A DNA stretch of 64,000 bases. Origin: Acanthosepion pharaonis (Eukaryota > Mollusca > Cephalopoda > Sepiida > Sepiidae). The notes beneath the pieces were generated by a model. It was given only the letters and a program-made list of their open reading frames with translations. It searched no databases and was not told where the DNA came from. The stretch covers positions 778,501-842,500 of the forward strand of contig CAHIKZ030004553.1 in NCBI GenBank assembly GCA_903632075.3, given 5' to 3'. This document shows positions 29,201 through 43,495 of this stretch, in pieces. The stretch's first letter is position 1, and each line of letters opens with the position of its first letter. The position numbers were made by a program, and so were the translations under genes.

Positions 29201-30403
29201 GTGTGAGAGGCATGAGTGTGAGAGATTATGATACTGAGTGTAAGAGGTTTTGAGACTGTCTGTGAGAGGTATGAGTGTGAGAAGTTATGACACTGAGTGT
29301 GAGAGTTATGCGTGTGAGAGGTTATGATAGTGACACTGAGTGTGGGAGAAAAAGAAAACACTATTAAGGAGAAAATAAAACACTATTAAGAAGAGAAAAA
29401 AATAAAAGAACAGAAATTAAGAAGACAGAAGATAACAACTGTCATTGCATTTAAATTTTTGAAGATCAAAATTCACTGGAAAGCAAAAAGAAGTGCAAAA
29501 AAAAAAAAAAAAAAGAAAGAAGTTCCACGAGTGAGAAATGTATTTGAAGAAACTATTAGCATAGAACTTACGGTTACATCTAGCTTTTTCAACTATAAAA
29601 TGATGAGACCTAGCCGCCAATCTAGTACTGCGGTTAAATTCATAAAGTCTAGGTATCGTCTTTAGGAAAGTGACTGACGCTGAGATGCCAGGTCAGGAAC
29701 AATCAGCCTACTCCTGAAGAGTAGTGTGCAGGAGTCACAGAGGAGTGTGTGTCATGGACGCGGCTGGGCGATTCGTGCCATCCTGACAGCACGTCACAGA
29801 TCCTTTGCATTTTGGCGTTTTGGACAAACGCTAAATTCACTAATAGTGTTTCAGTAGTCTTTGTTACATTACTGTATATCTTAATAACTATTGAGGATAA
29901 AAACACAATTTATATTTCCTGAAAGCTAATATGTCCACGTTTCTATACAGGTTTTTACAGGTATTCAGTGTGACCACCGCGGGTTACACGACACACATCC
30001 AAACGATAATCCAATTCTTGTCAAACGCGACCCAACATAGCGCTGTCGATGGTTGCCAAGGCTTCGGTTATATTTGCGTCTTCAGATCATCTACGTCTCT
30101 GAGAAGGGGAGGTACGTACACGAGGCCTTTCACATACCCTCAGAGGAATAGGTCACATGGCGTGAGGTCTGAAGACCTAAGTGGCTGTCTCAGGACGCGA
30201 AATAACATCTCTTAAATGATATTACTGGATCTGAAAAGAGACAAAAAAAAATTAAATTAAATTTAATCAATTAAATTCAAAATAAATTAACAGAAGAAAA
30301 CTTGGCACTTTTAGTTTTTAAATGGTACCAGTTCTACCATACTACCATCTCTAGTTCATGATATAAGAGTTCTTAGAATGTGACATAGACTTTTGAAACA
30401 CCC

Positions 30404-30476
<73 letters not shown>

Positions 30477-31731
30477 GAAATATATATATATATTATAGTA
30501 AAAAGAAAGAACTGTAAGATATATAATCCGGTGTTATTGATATTTTTATTTTTACAAAACAGTGCTCAATGTAAATTTACAGAGCATAAATACTATAAAT
30601 TAACTGATTTAAAATATGGTTTCTTTGCTACACAGGAATTACCACGTTTCAAAAACCAAAGCTAAAAACATACAAATTTAATTATATAATTAAATTAAAA
30701 GCATTAGTTCTGCGAATTTTGGAATAACTTATTTTTAAATTTACTGAGTTTTAAAGCACATACAATTCATCATTTTTTTGTTTCCAAGGATACAGAGAAA
30801 TCCAATCATTTAGACAGGGGCGGTAGCGTGTTCATTTTTATTAACTATTATTGTATCAATTTTGAGTTACGTTCGAAAAAGAGACTAAGTCTTGGTAGGG
30901 TAGGGGTTTATTTTTCAACGAATTTTGATATCCGTTTAATCCATGTCGTCTGGTTTTTTTATTAACGACAAAAAGTTTTTCGGCATTTTTTTCCGTTAAA
31001 TTCGTACTTGTATACTTAAAGATTCTTTCTAAAAGGAGTGTTTGGGTTAGAATACGTTATATTGAACTACAACTATAAAATATTATTTTTACTCTTAATT
31101 AGTAATAGACTATATTTCTTTTTAAATCAAATAAATGTAACAGAATTACTTAAATTATTTAAAAATTATTATTACATATCAAATATAAGTATGTATATTA
31201 CCAGCTCCCCTTTTTTTAATTTTTTTTATTTTTAAATATTATTTAAGGAGAATTTTTGACAATGTCGGTAAAGAATAGCTATTTCATTTCTTTGATTCAG
31301 TAATTTTTTATTTTTTTATAAACTTAGTAATATATAGTTTCTCATGAATGCACAGAGGACATTGGTCATTTAATGACCTACATACTCTAGCTTTTCTTAT
31401 TAATTTCCATTTTACTGTATTCAGCTTCGGTTTTTGAAACATGGTAATTCTTGTGTAGCGAAGAAACCATATTTTAAATCCGTTAATTTATAATATATGA
31501 AGAAATATAGTTTTAATCTGTGCTATATTTATGGGATAAAGTGCTCAATATCAGAGATAGAGCGTATGTAAATATGCATACATTGTGGGTAATATATAGA
31601 TTACCCACAATGCACCACTGACCCATATATATTTAAATAGCCGAGGAAAAATCCATCATTCGCGGCCCGACGATTGCGTCCAGCATGAAACAGCCTGTCG
31701 CATCTGAGTGTTAACTTCAATGTTCACTTAT

Positions 31732-31772
<41 letters not shown>

Positions 31773-34402
31773 ATGACATAGTAACAATTCAAAATTGAAA
31801 CACTAATTTAGAACGAGTTAGCAGTAAATCTAATGAGAACGGTGGATATGTTTTTGATAATTAAACAGACAAATTGTGGTTATGTTTTTGACAATGCAAG
31901 CTTCAAATCTGAGACCACGTGCACATGAGCGGGGGATTTGTTTTTCGTATTGTATAATGTCGAAAACCCTGCTTCACATACGTATATGGCGGGAAATTGG
32001 ACTATCACCTTTTGTTATACGCACACAATTTTAATATTATAATTTTCTTCTTTCTTTCTTCTAGCAAATGGTACAAAGATTTTGATAATAAATTTCGCCT
32101 TGATACAAGGTTAGTATTTTCTCTGTCTTTGTTTGTTTTTTTGTTTTTTTCTTCATCAGATGTTCGGAATGTGTGGGTGGTCTAACGGATAGCGGGTCGA
32201 AATTAAAAATTGGAGAGCCGAGTTCGAATTCGCTACATTCACTTACACGAAAATACTCTTAGGAACGTTATGAATTCACCCCACAACCCACACTTATAGT
32301 AGGACTTATATCTGAAAAAATCACCGTTATTCTAAAAAAAAATGTTATTTGAACAGAAGGGAGGTTTTATTCCTTGTTTCCTGTTTAGGATTAGGTTTCC
32401 GGTTCCTTCTAAAGTCTTTTTCATTCACTTTCACTCCCAGTAGCCCTTTGCGTCTTAGTGGAATTATCAGGACCGGATGAAGACCTATAGGGGCCCTAAG
32501 CACTTAAATGATTTTGGTGCCACATACATCTGTGAGTAAAGTATGCTAGGATGGAGACATCAGCCGAGAACGTAAATCATGGAAATAGCAGCTGGAAATA
32601 AATATAAAAGGAACGGAAGGCATATCTGACCATCGAGAGAGGCTAATCATTAGTTTCAACCTAGAACAAAGACAATGTATTAGAAATCACAGCCAAAATG
32701 AATCAGTCGCAGCCATTGTCAACAGAACTGTGACCAAAAGTATTATTACTTGCATTATTTATATTACTCGGACTGTTATCTCTGAGATGAGGTATTATGA
32801 TTACTTGCATTATTTACATTTGCATATACACAATTTTCGCCAGTTGTATGTTCCGGCCTTCTTCAGGTGATTAGAATTTCAAACCGAACCCTTAATTTCG
32901 TCCACCGGGATAGATTGTTCTAATTCCACGTGCCATGCCACTTCAACGGTCGAAACGTTGTGAATATATCAATAAAGATGAGGATAACAGTCCGAGTAAT
33001 GTAAATAATACAAGTAATCATAATGCCTCATCTCAGAGATATAGAGGCCGAAACGTTGTGAATATGGCAATGAAGATGAGGATAACAGTCTGAGTAATGT
33101 AAATAATGCAAGTAATCATAATACCTCACCTCAGAGATATAAACCGATAGACTCCAATATACTTAAAAAAAACTGATTTCAACATTAAATAACCCAGCAG
33201 AAGTTGATATGTCTTCAAAACCATCAATCTAACTCCACCGGGTTTTGAGAATCATTGTATTATTACGCCAAAATAAAAATAAAAAGTCAGTTCTAAGCAA
33301 GAAGTGAATTGCAAACCTGAATCACGAATTAGAAAATTCTGCAAAAGTACCTATTTGCGATATAATTGAATTAGTTATTAGATTATCGATCAAACTGATA
33401 GAAAATCTAATTATTTTTTATTCTCCATAATCACAGGTCCTCTGTGTCAAACTGGCTTTGTACCGGACAAATCAAAACGTATAAATCTTGTTAGCAAAAG
33501 ATACGAGAGAAACTAATGAATTTAAAATTACTTCTACGCCATTTTTGACTTCAAATTAATTCTAAATTAGAAACTAATTTTTCAGTTCTTGGACAATTCT
33601 GTCTTATCTCGTCTTTGAAAATGTAGACAAAGAAAAACCATATTTCATCAATTTTTCGTTCTTAATTCAACGTGAAGTCTAAATATCAATTGAACACGAA
33701 TTGTTAAACCAAAGGTAAATTTAAATACGCACCAATTCTAATGATTTTTGTCAATTCTCATCTTTTAAAAGTCCGTTCTTACATAGAAAATAATAATAAT
33801 AATATTAATAATAACAATAATTATAATAATAACAATAATTATAACAATAAAAATAATAATTATTGTTATCAATAATAATAACAATAATAATAATAATAAT
33901 AATAACAATACCTGTTACAATTCTATGGGACTACACAATGCACACTGACAGAACAATCAAGGCCAATCGGCCAGATATTGTTATTAAAGACCACAAACAA
34001 AAACGATGCCTCCTTATTGATATGGCAGTTCCTGCTGACTGCAATGTATCCTTTGAAGATATTCAAAAAGTTGTCAAAGTACAAGGACCTTGAAATAGAA
34101 ATCTCAAAAATGTGGCATATGGGAACATCAACAATCCCTGTTGTAGTTGGAGCCCTATGACTGGTTGGAAAAGATTGCAGTAGGCTAATTGAAGGGATTC
34201 CTGGAAGTCCATGCCTCAAGGAGATACAAAAAATTGTTCTAACAAGTACAGCCCACACCTTACGAAGGGCTTTATCTATGTAATTTAATTCTTTTTTTTT
34301 TTTTTTTTGTCAGTGGAAAGTGTCATGACGCCATTTCTAACCTTAGGTCCCTGGGCGGGACCCGGAAAGAAATGTGTAAACGCCAGAAATCAAAGAAAAT
34401 AA

Positions 34403-34450
<48 letters not shown>

Positions 34451-34655
34451 TGTTCTCACAGGTACAGCCCACACAAGAAATTGTTCCCACAAATACAGCT
34501 CATACCTTACGAAGTGCTTTATCTATGTAAAATATGTGACCATTTTTTCAAAACTGCTCAGTGGAAAATGTCATGATGCCATTTCTGACCTTAGGTCTCT
34601 GGACGGGACTCGGAAAGAAATGTATATACACCAAAAATCAAAGAAATAATAAAGA

Positions 34656-34693
<38 letters not shown>

Positions 34694-35944
34694 GCATAAA
34701 GAATTCACGTAACTCTCCCAATATTTTTCAAGACTTAAAGCAGAGCGCGAATTTAAGAAAAGAAAAGAAAAAAGAAAAGACACAGTGTTCAACAATATTT
34801 CGAGTTAAAAATTGTATTAAAAAGGCATATAAAAATATAAAAAAATCTACAAAGGTCACTAGTCTTGAGAAAACGGCGGTCCTGGTAATGAACGAGTCAA
34901 AACGAAAGAGACGCAACTCGCGTGAATGGCATGCCACTGAAACTAATTACTTCCTTATTGATATGGAAGTCCCGCTGGCATGTATCTTTGAAGATCTTCA
35001 AAAAGCTATCAAAATACAAGGACCTTGAAATCGAAATCTCAAAAATATGGCACATGAGAATATCAACAACTACTGGAGCCCTCGGATTGATTGAAAAAGA
35101 TTCCAAAAGACTCATTGAAGAGATTCCTGGTAGCCCATGCTATAAAGAAATACAAAAAAAGTGTTCGCACGAATACAGCCCTCACCTTACGAAGGACTTT
35201 ATCGATTTAAAATATGTGTGATTCTTTTTTTAAATTGTTCAGTGGAAAATGTCATGATGCCATTTCTGACCTTAGGTCTCTAGTTGGGACCCGGAAAGAA
35301 TTGAGTACACACCAGAAAACAAAGGAAATAAAATAAAAATAATAATAATAATAACTAGTTTTAACCCGTGAAAATTACAATGTTTTCACATTTTAATTTT
35401 CTGAGGAATCTTAATTCTTCAGTAAAGGATTGAATAAGCTCATGGCGAGTTATAAGATATTAAAAAGCCCATAGAAATTGCCTTATCGCTTGATCAAATA
35501 TTTAAGATTAACATCTTTAACAAATTATTGTAATAACAATCATAAATATGAATTTCTGGCGTTATTTTAAGAAGTGGGTACAAATGAAAATTTGAAATTG
35601 ACAACTTTTCCATTTCATTGAAACCGCCATTAAACGCTTCGATCTCCCCTTCTTTCTTTGATTTATTCATTTTCTCATTGACACCGACCAGCGTATGTCT
35701 CTTTTTTCCTTCATCAATCAAAACGGAATAGTCCATTATTTATGAAGTATTGGCAGACGTTAAACATTCATTCATTCATTCATTCTTTCTTTCTTTCTTT
35801 CTTTCTTTGCTTCATTCATTTTCTCATTGACACCGACCAGCGTATGTCTCTTTTTTCCCCTCATCAATCAAAACGGAATAGTCCATTATTTGTGAGTTAT
35901 TGGCAGACGTTAAACATTCATTCATTCTTTCTTTTCTTTCTTTT

Positions 35945-35984
<40 letters not shown>

Positions 35985-38900
35985 TCATTGATTCATTCAT
36001 TTTCTTATCGACACCAACTAGGATATGTCTCTCTTCCCATCAGCAATCAAAACGGAATAGTCCATTATTTATGAGCAAACGTCAACCATTTATTTATTTA
36101 TTTATTTCCAAATCCCTGTCTAACACACATTTCTCTACATAATAATTTTAAAATAATTCAGCAGACGATGTTCCTTATTTACGTTAAATGGATTCTTGAC
36201 GATTGCCTTACTCAGTTTTCGTGGTTCGATACTGTGTGTCTGATAAAATGCCGATTTTATTGCGGTTGCCATTGCTTCTCGGCATTTGACTAAGATCAAA
36301 GTGTAGTATCTGTTCTTGTCAGCTTAATCTGATTCTCTTTCCACTTCTATCGTCCCTTCTTTCTTTTTTTCACTTTCTCACTGAAACCAAATAGTGTCTT
36401 TTCCCCTTTCCACTTGATCATTATTTGTGAGTTATTGGCAGAGCGTAACGGTCGTGCGAACTAACGGAAAGAAGGACAAGCACAAATATAATAGGATGAT
36501 AATATGCCAACATAGTCAAGACTATAGAGTCATTGTGAACTCCATGATCTTGTCGATTGTTACATAGTCTCTGCTACGTAAGTTTTACATCCGTTTTGTT
36601 TTCATTATTTTATCACGGTTACCTTTCTCCTAGAACTGTTACCACCCAAGTTTGAAGAGCCCAGACTATCTACTTAACCCATAGCTTGCCGATTTCTTCT
36701 TCCGAGACGCTGTCTATTAAAGCACCCGTTTATCTATACAGAAGATACTAATTTTGAAATCGAAATTAAAATAATTAACGTATTATCTCTTATTCACGTT
36801 AGAGTCTGTTCTTTGGAAATACTGATATTTGCTTACATTCTTATATAGAATTTCTTGGCCGAGCTGTTAGGACGTTTACGTTTCGACCATAGCAATTGAA
36901 TCTCGTCATGTTCGATTCATCAAAGACTTCCTGACTTTTTGATAAAATTGGTCTGGAGAGACGATCCCAGCTCCGGCTGTGTTGATAAGTGCTTGAAAAT
37001 CACACCCTAATCTTGTGAGTGAAATTGGGTGGACGCAATTGTTCGTCAGTTGTTCATCCAGAATTTGAATATACTAGCCTTGTTCAGTCATATCGCGCGC
37101 TCATCCACAGAAACAGTAATTAAGGTCCACCCAATAAAATATCAGTATAACATGTGGATGTTGAATTAGCACAAATGTGTTTGAGTAGGCGTCTACAGAA
37201 GGGATTAGCTATCAACCATAACTGAGGTCACACTTAGAGACGGGTACTCAGCCATTTAGCTTTATATATTCTTGTAGTCAATGTTAATGACAGTCTATAT
37301 TTTTGAGATGAGGTATTGTAATTATTTGCACTATTTATATTGTGACAGCGGTCACGGCACTAAGCTGTGACCAAACATCGTTATAATTGTTCTATTTTAT
37401 CAATTTTCTTCATCTTTTACTGTGTCTAATAAGTTTTATGATGAAAAAACTGTTCTGTCTGTTACATAACGTTTATTGCAATATATTGTTGTAATTGTTC
37501 TATTGACGTCAAATATCGTAATAAAAATATTTCGACATAAGCGAGGTTGATATGTCGTTGAATTCACTTACAAGCCAAAAAATATTTCTTTCTCAGATGA
37601 CGTATTGCAATTATTTTCACCATTTATATTGTTCGGACTGTTGTCCTTATCTTTGTTGCCATTTACACGACGTTTCGGCCGTTGAACTTTCCGGCCTTCT
37701 ACAGGATCTGACTATATTTCTCAGATGAAGTATTGTAATTATTTACACTATTTACATTGTTCGGACTGTTGCCTTTTGCGGTCTGCCATCACTCCAGGCC
37801 AATTTTTAGGAGGTGACATATTTTCCATTTGCACCGCTTCTAAATTTACCACCATGGTAGATCAGCCTGGTCACACTATGGCCAAATAATTATAAAAGAT
37901 CGCCTTATATTTACAAGCGTTTTGCCAACAAACAGATGGAAAGATAAAATTAAACGAAAAGAATAAAGTCTCGCTACGAAGAAAGACGACTTAGAGTCTC
38001 AGGCGGTTGAAAATCAAATAAAAAAAAACGCACACGTACTTGTGGAAAAGTTAAAACAAAAACGAATTAAAGTCAACAATTAAACACGTGAAAAGAATTG
38101 AGCTAGAAACAAAATAAAAACGAATTAAATTCGTGGAAAGTTGGCACACGTAAAAAGAAAAAATACACTAAAGAAAAATAAAGGCTTACAAAAAAGGGGA
38201 CACAATAAACAAATAGTGTAAGAGACCCGGATATAAGAGAAACCCGGATATAAGAGATATTTTCTCTGGTCCCAAATTAGAGCCTGTGTTAATGTATATA
38301 AAATAGACCAAACCCGGATATAAGAGAAACCCGGATATAAGAGACTTCTTCTCCGGTCCCGACAACTCTCTTATATCCGGGTTACACTGTACCGTATTTT
38401 CCGTAGTAGAAGACGCACCGTAATATTGGAAAGAAATTTCTAAGAAAAAAAAGTCATTTTCATACAGCAACACCTTCACTATGCGTCCCTCACACATTGG
38501 CGCCACGTATTGTTTATATTAATCACTCGTCCGATTTTGTTTATATGGCAATGACATACTAGTCATGACCAGAAAGGCTCCCACCGCTGCTAAACAGAGC
38601 ATGATTAAGCTTGTGGCTCAGTACCAGGAAGGTTTATAGTCTTGGAAATACTTGTAACAGCTTAGTACTGTGGTTACATCATATAAAAGGATGAATTAGA
38701 GAGATAGCTAACATTATAGCGTAATGACTCAACATACACATTTATTTCTGTATCAGTCAAGCCAATTATGTAACCGTCCAAGCTTACTTGAGCCTAGTCG
38801 TTCAAAAAGTTTCACGGATAACAGAAAAACAATCGAAAACTAAAACGATTAACTAAACGTCAATTCACAGTTCGTAAAACTGAAAGTTGAACTAGAAAAA

Positions 38901-41900
38901 CACACGCAATTCCTGAAATCGTGAACTGTTCCATATTTATTGTACAAATGTACAAATAAGCCACATAGGCAAAATTAGGAAGCGAGACTGACCTAATCGT
39001 CTGAACATTGTTCCTTTCACCAAAACATCTCAGCCACACAATACTGCCATATACATACACCACAATACCACATTCAGTTTAAGAAATCCTACCTAATCCC
39101 ATATGTACAGGTTTATTTTATTTTATTTTATTTTTTTTTTTTGTAGAGGGCTGGGTTAATAAAATCTAAGAATATATATCCCCAATGTTCATGATGAAAT
39201 ACCTATTTACACAACTAATCAAAAACTAGTGTTAGTGATAGTCACCTACAGTTTAATCATGGTAGAGATAACAGAAGAAGAAAAAACTCATTAACCAATA
39301 ATATTTGAATAAAAAATTGAAGTGACCAAAAGAACATCTACAGTGCGATGATGGTAACTGAAAAAAAAATAATGTTTAATGATGAATGCAAAATACTAAC
39401 AAGAGAATATGTAAGAAGGCCAGAGTGAGAAAATAACAATGCCAGATACACTGCAAAAACAGGGAGATTTGGTGGTGGACGCGTATTGGTGTGGGATTGC
39501 ATCAAAAGGGAAAGTAGAACAAAACTGGTAAAACTTGATGGAAATCTAAATGGCGAAAACTGTATTGGTTTCCTACCGTGAAATCTTCTGCCAGACAACG
39601 AAGATAGAAAAATATTTCGGCATGAGCGTGCTCCTTGGCACGAATCACATCCACAAGGATGAAGATGTTAACATTTTGGAAGAAAAGTCTTGATTTCAAT
39701 ATAATTGAAGCATTGTGGCTGGAATTGAAGAAAAAAGTGCTCCAACGAAAACTACGCAATAACCAAAGCGTTTGGAATTAATACCAAGAAGAATGGAAAA
39801 CAAATGTCAATGCGAAAATCTAGACCTTGTTCCATTCAATGCTTTAGCGAATTGAGGCAATTATTCGAGTAAGTAACACTAATTACTAACTGAATACTTT
39901 GACATTTTGTACGTTTTATCATAATAAAACCACTTTCTGCAAAATAAAATAACATGTTAACTTAAGAAAAAAGCTGAAAATTTTCGTTGGTAGCCCATTT
40001 TCGCATGGCCTATGTTTTCAGCATCATTATAGATGCTCTATTCATACAGCATTAACGAAATTGAACTTGTTTTCTGACCCTCAAAGATCATAAAATGTAC
40101 TGAGCTCGTTTTTCTGACCCTCAAAGATCATAAAATGTATTGAGCTTTTTTACAGACATTCAAGGAACAAAAAATGTACTGAGCTTGGTTCCTCATTCTC
40201 AAAGATCATGAAATGTTCTGTGCTTGTTTCCTAACCCCGAAAGATCAAGAAATGTACTCAGATTGTTTTCTGACCTCAAAGATCTTAAAATGTACTCAGC
40301 TTGTTTCCAGGCCCTCAAAGAACATAAAATCTATTCAGCTTGTTTTCTAAACCTCAATGATCATAAAATGTACTGAGCTTTTTTGCTGACTCACATCGAT
40401 CATAAAATGTTTTGAGCTTGTTTGCTGACAGCCAAAGATCTTAAAATGTGCTGAGTTTGTTTTCTCACCAACAAAGATTTATAAAATGTTCTGAGTTTTC
40501 TTCCTGTTTCTCAAAGATCATAAAATGTACTGACGTTGTTTTCTTAGCCCCCAAAATAAAAAAATATATACTGAGCTTATTTTCTGACCCACAAAGACCG
40601 TAAAATGTACTGAAGAGGTTTCTTGAACGACGATGATCATAAAATGTACTGAACTTGTTTTCAGACTTACTAAGATTATGAAATGTACTGAGCCTCAAAG
40701 ATTATAACATATACTGAGCTTGTTTTTGGACGCTCAGAGGACGTAAAATGTACTGAGCTTGTTTACTGACCTTCAAAGATCATAAAATGTACTGAGCTTG
40801 TTTACTGACCCACAAAAATCATAAAATGTAATAGGCTTGTTTTCTCACCCCCATGATCAAAAATATACTTTGCTTTTTTTCTGACTCTCAAGGACTATAA
40901 ATGTTCTGTGCTTGATTTTTGATTCTCAAAGATTATAAAATTGACTGAACTTTGTTTTCTGACCCTCATAGATCATAAAATGTACCGAGCTTATTTCCTG
41001 ACCCACAAAAATCATAAAATGTAATAAGCTTGTTTTCTCACCCGCAAAGATCAAAATATATACTTTGCTTGTTTTCTGACCCTCATAGATCATAAAATGT
41101 TCTGATTTTGGTTCCTGATCCTCAAAGATCAAAAAATGTTCTGATTTTGGTTCCTGACCCTCAAATATCATAAAATGTTCTGAGCTTGTTTTCTGGCACT
41201 CAAAGATCATAAAATGTACCGAGAAAAGCATAGAACTAATCACTCTCGATTTGGGGTAAAAATTAACAAAAGAATTTAATTTACCAAGGTGTCCCAAAAG
41301 TTTTGCACGCCAGTATATGTACCTTATGCCGCGCCAGATAGTATCTGATTCCTCCTACAATGCTTCATCTTTAAAAGAGTCCGATCAGACCAGAGATAGA
41401 GTATTTGTCTAGATTTCTGAGATGAGGCATTATGTACATTATTTACATTAATCGGACTATTATCCTCATCTTTGTCGCCATATTTATTGCAAGGTTTCGG
41501 CCGTTGTACGCTCCGGCCTTCTTCAGGTGGTTGGAATGTTTACCCCAGTGAGCGAAATAAAGGGTTAAGTTCAACATTCCAACCACCTGAAGAAGGCCGG
41601 AGCGTACAACGGTCGAAACGTTGTAACAAATATGGCGACAAAGATGAGGACAATAGTCCGAATAATGTAAATAATGTAGATAGAGTATTGTTGACATTTC
41701 TTGGCTGGAGCTATCGAATCCTCACTTTCGAGACTTGATAGTGTTCAAAAATGTCTTCGCCGCATTGTGGGTGATGAATTATTTTCCCCCTACTTCCACT
41801 TTTCCATAATTCAAACGTTGCAAGCCTATCGCTAATCTATCGCTATTTCTTTGAAAATTATTCAGAAAAACTCGATTCCTTAGTTCCACCAGTTCAGACC

Positions 41901-42906
41901 TTTACACCTAAATCCCGACATGTCACGTCGATAGTGTCGAATCATCTTCATTCCTTTTGTATTCCATAGAAAGGAGGAAGTGCATTTCAAACAGCTTTTT
42001 CCCAAGAGCCGCTGCTTTGCAGACCAAACACCCGAGAGGATGCTCCCCAAATCACTACACCCATAACCTCTTCAATAGCTATGGTCAAGGCTTATCTAGC
42101 CTACATAGCCTCATCTGCACATCTTACATCCAACTCTTATGTTCATACAAGAGCCTTCTTCAGTATTGCTCTACCTTGAGTGGCCTCTAAACTCTTCAAG
42201 TCATGGGTTAACCTTTATCTTTCTCACCTATCCTCATACACTGCACTTCTTAACTCTTCCTCTTCTGCTCATACAATAACCCTATAATCCCTCTACTTTG
42301 AGTGGCTCTTGAGCTCTTCAAGTCATAGGTTAACTGTTATCTTTCCTACATATCCTCATAAACTTCACTTCTTACCTCCTCCTCTTACGTTGATACAACC
42401 TCATTCAATATCCCTCTACCTTGAGTGGCTCTTGACTTCTTGGGTTAACTATTATGAATTGCACTTCTGACCTCCTCTTCTTCCGCACATGCAATAACTT
42501 CATTCAGTATCCCTCTACCCTGAGTGGCTCTTGACCTCTTCAAGTCATGGCTTAACTGTTATCTTTCCTATATATCCTCATAAAGTGCACTTCTTACCTC
42601 CTCCTCTTCCTCTCAAACAACAACCTCATTCAGTATTCCTCTACCTTGAGTGACTCTCGAGCTTTTTACTGAGTAAGCAACAGTGTAAAGAAAAATAGGA
42701 ATAAATGAAACAATTAAACGGTAAAAAACATGCCTCCAACATCTAGCCACTGGGAAAATGTGCCAGATGCCACCTTCTATGGGTTTTCCCTTGCATACTG
42801 TTCGGCGTAGTTTAGCTAAAGCTTTCATGTTTAGCAAATTCTAATTTCAGATGATCACGTGATATTTTCGTTCTCAGAGGATGAATCACTGACTGGATAG
42901 ATGACA

Positions 42907-43033
<127 letters not shown>

Positions 43034-43145
43034 CGTTTCACTCTTGCTGACGTATATGTTCTACTTAGCACATAACATGGCCAAGGATAAAACATAAAAT
43101 GCCGTGGGAATTAAAATATAACTCTACCCTCCAAAACTATTAAGC

Positions 43146-43191
<46 letters not shown>

Positions 43192-43384
43192 ATCTGGCCT
43201 CTCGCATCTGCCTACTGGACCACCTAGCTAATCCCTGCTGTAGACCCCCTCTCAGGCACATTTGTGTTTGTTCAACATGCACAGAGCCCACCTGTGGTTT
43301 ATACCACTTATTTACAGTTTTGGGAGAGAGCGTGTTATCTACTGTTATCAACAGTCTGAACAAGGCAAACACGCTTAAATCGTC

Positions 43385-43495
<111 letters not shown>
